A DNA stretch of 64,000 nt from Legionella busanensis (GTDB taxonomy: Bacteria > Pseudomonadota > Gammaproteobacteria > Legionellales > Legionellaceae): contig NZ_UGOD01000001.1 in NCBI RefSeq assembly GCF_900461525.1, positions 2,015,001-2,079,000 on the forward strand, in the 5' to 3' direction. Under the pieces are notes generated by a model. That model was not told where the DNA came from, did no database searches, and worked only from the letters and a program-made list of their open reading frames with translations. Positions 44,982 through 53,933 of the stretch are shown here, in pieces; position 1 is the first letter of the stretch; each line of letters begins with the position of its first letter. Both the position numbers and the translations under genes were made by a program.

Positions 44982-46564
44982 AAACGTTTGATTACATTAT
45001 TATTGGGGGTGGAACAGCAGGTTGCGTTTTAGCCAATCGTTTATCAAAAAACCCTAATCATTCTGTACTTTTACTTGAAGCAGGACATAACTCAAGCCAT
45101 ATTTTCTCCCAACTTCCTGTTGGTCAAGCAAAAGTAGTGGGCAATCCTAATTGGGATTGGCAATTTCTTGCCGAGCCTGATCTTTCATGTGCAAATCGAC
45201 AAATGCGCTGGCCTGCTGGCAAGTGCTTAGGTGGTAGTAGTTCAATTAACGGTATGGTTTATGTCCGTGGGCATAAATTAGATTATGATCATTGGCATTC
45301 TCTTGGTAATCAAGGTTGGGCTTATGAAGAAGTTTTGCCATTTTTTAAAAAGATGGAATTGTTTGCTTATGGTGATTTAAATTATCGTGGTGATTGTGGT
45401 CCTCTAAAGGTCCGAGAAATTATCAAACCTCATCCTTTAACTCAGGTATTTATTGCAGCAGCCCAAGAGTTAAAAATTCCTTTTAATCCAGATTATAATA
45501 GCCGCGAACAAGAAGGGGTTGGGATTTGCCAGACTAATCAGACTAAACGCATCCGACATAGCACTGCTGCTGCTTACTTAAAGCCTGCTCGACATCGTAA
45601 AAATTTAATTGTTTTAACAAAAGCGTTTGTTCATAAAATTCATTTATTAAATCAGCGAGCTTATCGTGTAAGCGTCCAATTAAGCCATGGTTTAGAAGAT
45701 TTTTTTGCAACTAAGGAAATAATACTTTGTGCTGGAAGCATTCAATCTCCTAAAATATTATTACAATCGGGAATTGGCTCGCCAGAGGAGCTTCACTCTT
45801 CTTGTATTCATGCATTACCCGGGGTAGGAAAAAATTTACAAGAACATCCAAATACCTGGATTAGTGCATTTGTAAATACATCTACTTATAATACTGATCT
45901 CCATATTTGGCGTGCAACAAAACATTTAAGACAATGGCTTATAAAAGGCGGCGGTGCTATAGCAACCCCTATTGCGCATGCTATTTGTTTTATCAAAACA
46001 GCTCTAGGCATTCAGCAACCTGATATCCAAATTCATTTTACCCCCTTTTCTTATGAGTTTGATAATGGCAAATTGTCTTTGACAAAGCGGCCAGCTATTG
46101 TACTTACGCCTAATATTTGTCGCCCTGTAACCCGAGGATCAATTACGCTATCGAGTGCTGATCCTACATCGCCTCCTCTCATTAATTATCAAGCTTTAGC
46201 TGAAGAGAAAGATGTAGAAACGTTAGTTGCAGGATGCCGCATTGCACGTAAAATTATTAATACGTCAGCGTTTAAACCTTATCTTGTCGCGGAGCGTTTT
46301 CCTGGAAAAGATGTTGATGATGTTCAGCTGATAGATTATATCCGTCATCACTCCTCTTTAGGTTACCACCCTGCTGGAACATGTAAGATGGGTTGTGATC
46401 CTATGGCAGTAGTGGATGCTTCACTTAAAATACATGGTTTAATGGGGCTGCGCGTTGCGGACGCCTCTATTATGCCTGTAATTACGAGTGGGAATACAAA
46501 CGCGCCTACTATCATGATCGCAGAAAAAGCTGCCTATTTAATTTTACAGGAGCACTCTAAATAA
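44978..46564 (+). CDS. GMC-family FAD-dependent oxidoreductase
   Basis: 528 residues, normal length. FAD-binding DYIIIGGGTAGCVLANRLSK at the N-terminus, the GMC signature GKCLGGSSSINGMVYVRG near residues 80-97 and GSIQSPKILLQSGIG in the second signature, and the catalytic His in SLGYHPAGTCKMG with the later GNTNAPTIMIAEKAA. Members oxidise alcohols such as choline, long-chain alcohols or sugars to aldehydes. A precise substrate cannot be read, but similarity to choline dehydrogenase is general. Coupled by overlap to the NTF2-like gene. Confidence 0.92.
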   Translation: MKTFDYIIIGGGTAGCVLANRLSKNPNHSVLLLEAGHNSSHIFSQLPVGQAKVVGNPNWDWQFLAEPDLSCANRQMRWPAGKCLGGSSSINGMVYVRGHKLDYDHWHSLGNQGWAYEEVLPFFKKMELFAYGDLNYRGDCGPLKVREIIKPHPLTQVFIAAAQELKIPFNPDYNSREQEGVGICQTNQTKRIRHSTAAAYLKPARHRKNLIVLTKAFVHKIHLLNQRAYRVSVQLSHGLEDFFATKEIILCAGSIQSPKILLQSGIGSPEELHSSCIHALPGVGKNLQEHPNTWISAFVNTSTYNTDLHIWRATKHLRQWLIKGGGAIATPIAHAICFIKTALGIQQPDIQIHFTPFSYEFDNGKLSLTKRPAIVLTPNICRPVTRGSITLSSADPTSPPLINYQALAEEKDVETLVAGCRIARKIINTSAFKPYLVAERFPGKDVDDVQLIDYIRHHSSLGYHPAGTCKMGCDPMAVVDASLKIHGLMGLRVADASIMPVITSGNTNAPTIMIAEKAAYLILQEHSK

Positions 46565-46571
46565 TCGCAAA

Positions 46572-46608
46572 CTACCCTTATAAATTTGCTTAAAATTTGC
46601 AAGGGTAG
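46572..46608. terminator. Hairpin between GMC oxidoreductase and the convergent gene
   Basis: CTACCCTT and AAGGGTAG pair around an inner AAATTT/AATTT stem, 8 bp after the GMC stop. No strong T-tract; a bidirectional terminator is likely. Confidence 0.5.
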
Positions 46609-46672
46609 AAAATTAATAGCTGTTTAAAATATAATGAATCTCTATTAGACCGCTTTCCATTTTGGAAAGAGT

Positions 46673-48028
46673 TTATTTAAAAGGATTAAGGGCGTTTGTC
46701 GTTTTTTCTACTTGCTGACAATCCTTTGGTTTATTTATTTTTAATGACCAAATACTAAATTTTGGAAAAATATTTGTAATTTCTTCATGTAATTGTATTT
46801 TTTTATCATGTATTTTTTTTCTATCAATCATCGCTTCTTTTGCAGTTTGAACCCGCTGCTGATCATCTTCTTTTTCCGGTAAGAGAATAGGTAACCTGCT
46901 CACAATATCAAAATAATTTTTAAGGGCTTTGGGTGACTGACTGTGTTTGATATATTCATCAGCTATTAGTGAATAAGCCCAGTAATCTATAAAACTAAAA
47001 CTTAAATTATCTTTATTGTCGTTAAGCATGCTATATACCTTAGTAAAATCACCATGTTTAGCATAGGCAAGCATCCGTTCTGGTATTGATAATTGCTGAG
47101 ATAAGTTAACTAATTCTCGTGTATTAATACTAACATCACTAATAACAGGTTCTAAACTTAATTTTGCTGCGCAAATATTTAAAGCTCGAATGTTTGCTGG
47201 TGAGAAATAAGCGTGTGTAAAGTTAAAAAAATTGGTTAAATCAACTGGTTTTCCGGCCTGTAAATTAGCAAATAACTCATTTGTGTATTTGCCTGTATCA
47301 TGTTTAATTACACTCCCAATTTTAAATTGCCAATTATCTTGCTCATCTTTAAAAAAGAGAATATTTTCATAACCCATGGCATCTAAAATAATATTAGTTT
47401 TTTTATAGAAATCTCGATAATGATTTAAAAACTCAGCCATCACTTGTCTGAGCTCAAGATCATTATCTAAGCGCTGCAAAATTGCGCCAATTCGTCTATC
47501 AAACAATGCATAATCATTTAAATTAAAATCAATTTCATCTGTTGGATGAATAAGATATTCGCTTATCTTCTCAAAAAAATCCTGCTTATGTTCTATTAAA
47601 TATGGATCCAGCTCTGATGGCTCTATTTTAAAATCAAACTTTATTTTTGCTGTAAAACACTTTTCGTAGGGGACAATGGATAGTGCTGCAATTTGAGCTT
47701 TTTTCCCTGGCAGTTGTACTAAAAACGTAAAGTGTTTTTCCCTAATACATCTTTGTTTTCCTTCCTTATCAAAACAGGCATATAAAACAGTATATTTTTC
47801 CTCTAACTTTGCTAGTTCTTCCGGAGCTGGATTCTGTTTCATTAATTTAATAACAAAAGGTGCATTTGGGAAACGATATAATATGTGAGTTCCACCTTCA
47901 GCGATTCGCTCAGCTTTTGTTAAATCAATTGCACCTGCTGCAGTTGTTGGGATTAAATTAAGCTCGAAAGCTGTACTTAGCGTAGTTATATTAGAGCTTG
48001 TACTTTCTAATTCTGGCGTTTCATACAT
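46673..48028 (-). CDS. Possible pseudokinase-like protein; effector candidate
   Basis: 451 residues, not recognised by family. Residues about 41-63 read RIAEGGTHILYRFPNAPFVI then KLM, which resembles the glycine-rich loop followed by the ATP-binding lysine strand. Near residues 215-245 the sequence DAMGYENILFFKDEQDNWQF then KIGSVI resembles a catalytic loop (Asn of YEN-ILF) followed by a strand where DFG would stand, but the catalytic Asp and DFG are not seen. The C-terminal third looks helical, perhaps repeat-like. No signal peptide. The C-terminus NALNPFK is not diagnostic. It could be a degenerate kinase-fold effector; this is inference. Confidence 0.5.
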   Translation of the reverse strand: MYETPELESTSSNITTLSTAFELNLIPTTAAGAIDLTKAERIAEGGTHILYRFPNAPFVIKLMKQNPAPEELAKLEEKYTVLYACFDKEGKQRCIREKHFTFLVQLPGKKAQIAALSIVPYEKCFTAKIKFDFKIEPSELDPYLIEHKQDFFEKISEYLIHPTDEIDFNLNDYALFDRRIGAILQRLDNDLELRQVMAEFLNHYRDFYKKTNIILDAMGYENILFFKDEQDNWQFKIGSVIKHDTGKYTNELFANLQAGKPVDLTNFFNFTHAYFSPANIRALNICAAKLSLEPVISDVSINTRELVNLSQQLSIPERMLAYAKHGDFTKVYSMLNDNKDNLSFSFIDYWAYSLIADEYIKHSQSPKALKNYFDIVSRLPILLPEKEDDQQRVQTAKEAMIDRKKIHDKKIQLHEEITNIFPKFSIWSLKINKPKDCQQVEKTTNALNPFK

Positions 48029-48175
48029 AATACAAATTACTTGAATTTAACCAAAGTGTATTTTAGAACGAACAAAATTGAAAATTATTAGAATAAAGCT
48101 TAATTTTACAAATTTTTTGCAGTTTCTTTTAAATCAAATAACTAAAGCTGTTCATCTAATACTAATTTTATCTAA

Positions 48176-49903
48176 CTAAACAAAGCTATAATTATTAATC
48201 TCTTCTTTCGATTGTTCCTGTGGCGTTATTGTAGGAGTAAGCAACGTTTTAATAAGCATTTCTGTCTGTTTTTTATTGACTGCTTCTGTATAGCCGCCTT
48301 CAAGGCTAACATAAACAAAGGGAATTTTATACTTATTAATAACTTCTCTTAACTGCTTATAAAAATGCTCAAAATCGCCATCATTAAATCTTTGTTCCTT
48401 AATTTCTTGGTCATAAATATTTCTATATTCAAATTCTTTAGTTGTTTTATTTATTCCACGATAAATATCTTTAGAACACCCTGCTTTTTCTTTACCATGT
48501 GAATCCCAACCAAGTACTAAATAGATAGCAGTATCCCTAGGATTATTTTGACAAGCCTGCTCAATTTGAGTTAATAAATCTTCCATAATAGGATGTAAAT
48601 CACGAGAGTTTTCTCTGACATAATTTGGGTCATCTAGCTGAAGCGGCAGATAGATGTACTGTTCATTTATCACTTTATCATATTTTACATTACCACTAGC
48701 AGAATAAGGGTAAACACGAGAATCATAACTATCTAGATGAAGAATGGTACGCGATTTAGAAAAATTACTGGTGCTTAAGGTATTGCGCAGACCATCATCT
48801 TCATTAACATCTAGGCCACAAATCACATTATTAACGTGTCCAAAATAATGAATAAGTACTGCAACTTTATTAAAAATACAAAAACCGGCTGCTTTTTCAC
48901 GATATGCGTGATGAGTAGGCAAACCTATCCCAAATATCATATTATGATGTTGTTTAAAGCCTTCTATGGTTGTGGCAATATCTTTAATTAATACTTTAAA
49001 CGTTTGATTATTAATATGAATATCAGTATCTTCTTCATCTGAATCTTCATCAGAATTAACACATTTATCTATTATAGATTTAATATAGTCTGCACTGTGA
49101 GTAGCTAGTAATGCTCTCTTTATGGGGTCATTTGGATCAATCTCATCAAATAAATTTTTGGCTCTAGAATTATGTTCAGTGATACTTGCAAACAAACCTT
49201 TCCAATTTTTTAACATTGCATCACTCGTAGGTTTTAAAGTGAAATTATGTCTTTTAACTACATCAATGATTTTACTTATCCGCTGCTGTTGATCTTGTGT
49301 TTTTTTCTCAGCGGCTGCACACATACCACGATATGTAACAAAATCAGTATCACTAGGGATTTGTACAATACTGGATAGTTGCAGGTTTTCCACTTCCATA
49401 CTGGATTCATCATCTTCTTTTTTTAAATTTTGTTTAGGGATTTCTGGAGTAGACAATGCTACTGCAGCCTCTGTTTGTTGATGTTCAATATCTTTATTAG
49501 CCTTTGCATGGATTTTTTTCACTGAAAAAAATCCTATAGAATCATTTACCTTTAAAGAGCGCTTACTTTGCGCCGTTGTTTTTTTTACTATTGACTCTTC
49601 AGGATATTGAGTATTAGCGGTTGATTTTGACTCAGTTTCAAGATGCATAGCACCAGTTTCTCGACGTTTGGTTCGGGTTGCTTCCCGCTTATTCTTCTTA
49701 TTTTTAACGCTTGGTTCCCTAGTTTTCAACTTTTTAGGTTTTTTCTCATCTTGATTAGATAGGAGCTCATTTTCTTCTTGTAAATTAAGAGAAGCAGAAG
49801 TAACGTGCTTCCTTTTTTTTACTTTCTTTTCCTCTACCTCTTCTGTAGTTGGCTTAGGCATGCGCCTTGTATTATATATTCTCTTCTTCTCATCTTTTCC
49901 CAT
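48176..49903 (-). CDS. Histone-deacetylase-like protein with a basic, NLS-like N-terminus; effector candidate
   Basis: 575 residues. Residues 1-140 are highly charged with several Lys/Arg clusters (EEKKVKKRKHV, KKPKKLKTREP, VKNKKNKREATRTKRRE) like nuclear localisation signals. From about residue 320 the deacetylase fold appears: GLPTHHAYREKAAGFCIFNK with His331-His332 in the charge-relay position, CGLDVNEDDGL (Asp365), VLGWDSHGKEKAG (Asp467) and SLEGGYTEAV (Tyr538). The zinc-ligand histidine of the canonical DxH motif is Asn367 here, a possible loss or change of activity. The tail TPQEQSKEEINNYSFV has an acidic patch and hydrophobic end as seen in many Dot/Icm substrates. L. pneumophila is known to secrete a histone deacetylase (LphD). 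Homology to it is likely but unproven. Confidence 0.75.
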   Translation of the reverse strand: MGKDEKKRIYNTRRMPKPTTEEVEEKKVKKRKHVTSASLNLQEENELLSNQDEKKPKKLKTREPSVKNKKNKREATRTKRRETGAMHLETESKSTANTQYPEESIVKKTTAQSKRSLKVNDSIGFFSVKKIHAKANKDIEHQQTEAAVALSTPEIPKQNLKKEDDESSMEVENLQLSSIVQIPSDTDFVTYRGMCAAAEKKTQDQQQRISKIIDVVKRHNFTLKPTSDAMLKNWKGLFASITEHNSRAKNLFDEIDPNDPIKRALLATHSADYIKSIIDKCVNSDEDSDEEDTDIHINNQTFKVLIKDIATTIEGFKQHHNMIFGIGLPTHHAYREKAAGFCIFNKVAVLIHYFGHVNNVICGLDVNEDDGLRNTLSTSNFSKSRTILHLDSYDSRVYPYSASGNVKYDKVINEQYIYLPLQLDDPNYVRENSRDLHPIMEDLLTQIEQACQNNPRDTAIYLVLGWDSHGKEKAGCSKDIYRGINKTTKEFEYRNIYDQEIKEQRFNDGDFEHFYKQLREVINKYKIPFVYVSLEGGYTEAVNKKQTEMLIKTLLTPTITPQEQSKEEINNYSFV

Positions 49904-50651
49904 AGCTCCTAACCTTTATTAACCAATAATATGTTTACATTTTATACAATTAATAGTAGTACAATATTAACTTCAACTGATCGATAAATTTTTTAAAGAT
50001 TAAGCAAGAAAAAGCGCTGCTTAAGAATTAAGTAAATATCCCTTTACTTTAAAGCCACTAAAAAGCCTCTTTGGTAGCATTCCTATAACAGCAGAATATA
50101 GGTAGGAAATAGCAATAAATTTTGGTGAAAGATTTTATCATAACTAAATTAACTAGTTGGATCTACTCTTAAATTTAGGTCATTTTCTGTATGATTTGTT
50201 CTATTATCACTATTTTATAGTTTTAATTCTGATTTTATTATATTAAAGTGACCGTTGTTATTTTTGTTATGACTGAAATAAATACTTAGTTTCCCAGATA
50301 TTTATGTGATACTAGATTTAATAATGCTGTTAGCCACTTTTTGCCCACCACTTAGATAAACATATTGGCTATGCTAATTTTAGGATTAAATGTAGCTGAT
50401 CTAACTAAAGATGTTGAAGCCATCTTAAGCCCAGACTCATCTCGACTTACTATGTGACTAAGCTAGTTAAATAAGCTGTGTAATAGCTAAAAATTCAACA
50501 ACTCAAGGAATTTAAAGATTATTAAGTTACGTGCCCATTCAGATATAACCCCCCTATTTGTTTAAATTTATTACAAAATGGTTATTATTTAATATTTTAT
50601 TAAGCCTACTATGGTATTATGAGCTCATATTGAAATTTATTAAATCTAATA
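49904..50651. other. Intergenic region, 748 bp
   Basis: The longest gene-free stretch in the window, between two divergently transcribed effector candidates. AT-rich with a few short frames; the best, 50371-50457 (MLILGLNVADLTKDVEAILS then PDSSRLTM), has no ribosome site and may be a remnant. No repeat or RNA gene recognised. Confidence 0.45.
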
Positions 50652-52343
50652 ATGATTGAAGTAAATATTTGGTTTCCTAGTACGCACATATTCGGTAGAA
50701 GAGTCAAAAATGCACTTGGTTCTTTCTTCGCGGGTCCTTTAAATGAAAATGCAGGCCATGTTAACTTCAAAATGGATATCCTTGAAGGAAGCAATGAATT
50801 TTCAAAGGTACAAAATAGCGAAGGGCAGTGGATTTATGAAAAGAGCTTTGCTCGTGTAGGTGAAAAAAATGAAGGTAAAGCTGCTGAGATTACTCCTAAC
50901 GGCGGCACTCATAAACAAAGGACAATTAAACTTGAGCACCGTCAAGTTAAAAAAGTACGAGTGAATGTGGTACACCATAGTTTTTGGCCTGGACCAAAAC
51001 CTTCTGTAAGTTCTGTTGTTAAAGATGTTTTGCACTTAATGGGCCTAAGTCGACCATCAAAAGGGGTAGCTTCTGAGGTTAGTAGACATGACATAGATAT
51101 GAACAGAGAAAACAATAAAAAGGGCGCTAACATCATAGAACGTCGAATCGATACTACTTACACTGATTCAGTTATAGAAGAACAAAAACGCCTTAAGGTT
51201 CTGCTTGTAAAAGCGTTAATTTTGAAAAAACAGGAACTAGTAGCCGAACATGGGAAACAAGTAAACGCAATTAAATCAGAAAGAGAAAACCTTGCACAGC
51301 AGGTAACAACTGAAAAAGGACTAAAAAGCCCTTCTTTTAGCCCTAATCTATTTATAAAAACTGAACAAGCAAAACCAATTTCAGTAAAACAAAAAATTTC
51401 CTATTTTGAAACTCAAACCGCCACACTTCCTAAGAAACAAAAGGAAAACGAGCGTATAGAGCTTGAAAGAAAGTTAGATGCAGAGCTTAAGCAACTAAAT
51501 ACTAAATTTGCTAAACAAATTGCAGAATATGACAAAGAAATAAAACAGATTCAATCTACAATAAGTCCCCATGACCGCGCTATCTTACAGGAGTTAGATA
51601 TAAATCGAGCCCAAGGACAAATAAGAATAGATGCTAATTCATTAATGAGCGAATACGAACTAAGGAAAGCACTTCTAGAAGAAGCTAAGCTCAATCAGGA
51701 AATAGCTACCTTTCAGCAAAGATTAAAGGAAATTTCCTTTAGTGGAAACAATCTAGATAAAAGTAAAAAGCAGCAAATAGAAAGTATCAATTTTAATATT
51801 GAGACAACGACAGTTAACCTCCTAACGGTACAAGAACGCCTTGAAGCTATTAAAAGGAATTTAAAAGGAAGTATTTTACTGCAGTCTATCGATGATATAC
51901 GAAAAAAATATAGGCAATACTATGAAGATAGTGATAGAGAAATGAATTATCACTTAAGTTCAAATATAACAAATGGTTGCCATTCTGATACACCGATAAT
52001 GTTACCCACCAAAGAAACTAACCAGCGTTTTTGTCTTGATGAGGCACGAGTACTTGAGGAAGTTACGCGCGAACGTACAAAAAACTACAGTTTTATTACC
52101 AATAATTGTGTAAGTAGTGCCAAACGCTGTCTTATAGCTGGCCTTACTGACGAAGTAAGAGAAGCACTTAAAAAACATGCAAACTTTAATGAGACAGATT
52201 TTGAGGTAAGCACCAGTCAAGTAGAAACACTTGCATCATTTCAAGCTTGGTTATTCCGGCTAAATGAGGGCTTACGTCATCTAAATTCACTACCAATGAA
52301 TTATAATCCAGAAGTAGCATTAATTGCATCAAGCACTTGTTAA
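50652..52343 (+). CDS. Coiled-coil protein with GHV...NNC signature (permuted NlpC/P60-like?); effector candidate
   Basis: 563 residues. The N-terminal 45 residues (VNIWFPSTHIFGRRVKNALG, then NENAGHVNFKM with His36) and a C-terminal segment (YSFITNNCVSSAKRCL with Cys486) match the pattern of circularly permuted papain-like enzymes such as the DUF4105/YiiX/PPPDE group, where a His near the N-terminus and a Cys near the C-terminus form the active site. Between them lie about 250 residues of charged, heptad-like coiled coil (residues about 175-420, e.g. LEEAKLNQEIATFQQRLKEI). No signal peptide. Such long coiled coils with a terminal protease are common in Legionella effectors. The fold call is from motif spacing only. 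Confidence 0.6.
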   Translation: MIEVNIWFPSTHIFGRRVKNALGSFFAGPLNENAGHVNFKMDILEGSNEFSKVQNSEGQWIYEKSFARVGEKNEGKAAEITPNGGTHKQRTIKLEHRQVKKVRVNVVHHSFWPGPKPSVSSVVKDVLHLMGLSRPSKGVASEVSRHDIDMNRENNKKGANIIERRIDTTYTDSVIEEQKRLKVLLVKALILKKQELVAEHGKQVNAIKSERENLAQQVTTEKGLKSPSFSPNLFIKTEQAKPISVKQKISYFETQTATLPKKQKENERIELERKLDAELKQLNTKFAKQIAEYDKEIKQIQSTISPHDRAILQELDINRAQGQIRIDANSLMSEYELRKALLEEAKLNQEIATFQQRLKEISFSGNNLDKSKKQQIESINFNIETTTVNLLTVQERLEAIKRNLKGSILLQSIDDIRKKYRQYYEDSDREMNYHLSSNITNGCHSDTPIMLPTKETNQRFCLDEARVLEEVTRERTKNYSFITNNCVSSAKRCLIAGLTDEVREALKKHANFNETDFEVSTSQVETLASFQAWLFRLNEGLRHLNSLPMNYNPEVALIASSTC

Positions 52344-52724
52344 GTTATTTGCCTAGCTAATTTTAAAGAATTAACGATTATTAGCCAGTCAAATGGATAA
52401 ATTATGCCGGGGACGGCGTTTGGCAAGATGACAGAGATGAAAAGAACGATAATGCAAGCCCCTTTACATTAAGATCTTAAACTTTTTATTAACTTAGTTT
52501 TAATTGCTAATTCTTTATGCTTAACCTTATATTCATTTATTTTTCACCTACTTTAACTCAACAATCATTTCATCCCTTTAGGCCAGACTTTAAAATTTAA
52601 AATTAATCATGTCTCATATTCAATCTTTCCTATTTTAAAAAATTAATATAAATTAAGGCCAGCCTACATAGGCTTTTAATTATAAATATATAAATTTAAT
52701 TCAAAGAATTAAGGATGACTCACA
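52344..52724. other. Intergenic region, 381 bp
   Basis: AT-rich, between two plus-strand genes. A short open stretch (52397-52480, INYAGDGVWQDDRDEKNDN) has no start and may be a remnant. AGCCT/AGGCT with a following T-run at 52661-52678 is a weak hairpin ahead of the phosphatase gene. Confidence 0.4.
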
Positions 52725-53933
52725 ATGAAAGGACTACTACAAAAGTGTAGGGTACTCATTTTATTAAATGCTTTTCCCTGCTTTCTCTTTGCTGCAGAAC
52801 CAAATGCTGTTTATTTAACCTGGCAATCTGATCCACATACAACGATGACAATCAATTGGATTACCAAAACTAACGACAATAATGATGCTTTACAATACCG
52901 TCCTTCTGCAACTGCAGCCTGGATTCCTGTTAATGGTAATCATAATGTTTTACCTGTTGATAAAAGTTATCAAGTACACCGCGTAAGTTTAAATGGATTA
53001 AAACCCGGTGCAATTTATGAATTTTCATTAAAAACAGATAATAATCAAATTTATACCTTTAAAACCATGTCAGAAACCTTTGATAAACCTGTTCGCTTTG
53101 TCCTAGGAGGTGACACATATGGTGATGATAATCGTGATGAAAATTTTGCTGCTATGAATACTCGTGCTGCGAGTTATGATCCTTTATGTGCTTTTCTCGG
53201 CGGTGATTTATCTTATGCAGGCAATCTAAAATCTGAGTTTAAATATTGGATTAAATGGTTCAATATTTGGTGGAAAACAATGCGCGGACCTAATGCACGG
53301 TTAATCCCTATTATCCCTGCTATTGGCAACCATGAAGTAGAAGGTGGCGAAGGCCAGCCCGTTAATAAACTTGTTTATTATAACTTTTTCCCTACAACCA
53401 ATCCCAAAGATAAAACCTATTATGCTCTCAAATTTGGCAAAGAGATGTTAATGGTTATGTTAGACGCTGATAATGTAAGTGATATTAGCGGTTCACAAAG
53501 TAGATGGTTAGACACGGTTCTTGCCGAAAATCAATCACGGCCTCATCTTTTTGCTCTTTATCATCAAGGTGCTTATCCTTCCGTACGCTCCTTTAATCGC
53601 TCGAAAGCTAAAGAAATTCGCAAATATTGGGGAACAGTTTTCGAAAAATATGGCTTAGATATTGCTTTTGAACACCACGATCACGCTTATAAAAGAACAT
53701 ATCCTTTATATCAAGGCGAAATAAATCATTCTAAAGGCGTAATTTATGTTGGGGATGGCGCTTGGGGAGTTGAACCTCGCGAAGTACAAAATGGTAATCG
53801 TCCAGAGTTTGTAAGAACAAACAGTACTCGTCATTTTATTTTAATGGAAATTCAGGGGCGAAATCGTAAGATGTTTGCAATCAAATCGGATGGCACTATC
53901 GTTGATCAATGGGAAATGACAGCAAAACGATAA
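52725..53933 (+). CDS. Secreted purple-acid-phosphatase-like metallophosphatase
   Basis: 402 residues. A signal peptide (MKGLLQKCRVLILLNAFPCF LFA) is followed by a fibronectin-III-like domain (residues about 27-115, with YLTWQSDPHTTMTINW) and a metallophosphoesterase domain with all five metal motifs: GGDTYGDD, GGDLSYAG, GNHEVEG, YHQGAYPS and FEHHDHAYKRTYP. This layout is that of plant and animal purple acid phosphatases, rare in bacteria but known in some environmental gammaproteobacteria. It should hydrolyse phosphomonoesters outside the inner membrane. Strong ribosome site AAGGAT nine bases before the start. Monocistronic. Confidence 0.88.
   Translation: MKGLLQKCRVLILLNAFPCFLFAAEPNAVYLTWQSDPHTTMTINWITKTNDNNDALQYRPSATAAWIPVNGNHNVLPVDKSYQVHRVSLNGLKPGAIYEFSLKTDNNQIYTFKTMSETFDKPVRFVLGGDTYGDDNRDENFAAMNTRAASYDPLCAFLGGDLSYAGNLKSEFKYWIKWFNIWWKTMRGPNARLIPIIPAIGNHEVEGGEGQPVNKLVYYNFFPTTNPKDKTYYALKFGKEMLMVMLDADNVSDISGSQSRWLDTVLAENQSRPHLFALYHQGAYPSVRSFNRSKAKEIRKYWGTVFEKYGLDIAFEHHDHAYKRTYPLYQGEINHSKGVIYVGDGAWGVEPREVQNGNRPEFVRTNSTRHFILMEIQGRNRKMFAIKSDGTIVDQWEMTAKR

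Noticed and set aside
50371..50457. 28-codon frame MLILGLNVADLTKDVEAILS...
   Set aside because: No ribosome site and no recognisable family; could be chance in AT-rich DNA.
52397..52480. Open stretch INYAGDGVWQDDRDEKNDN
   Set aside because: No start codon or ribosome site and only 28 codons. It may be a remnant, but the resemblance to the VGDGAWG segment of the phosphatase is too short to call.
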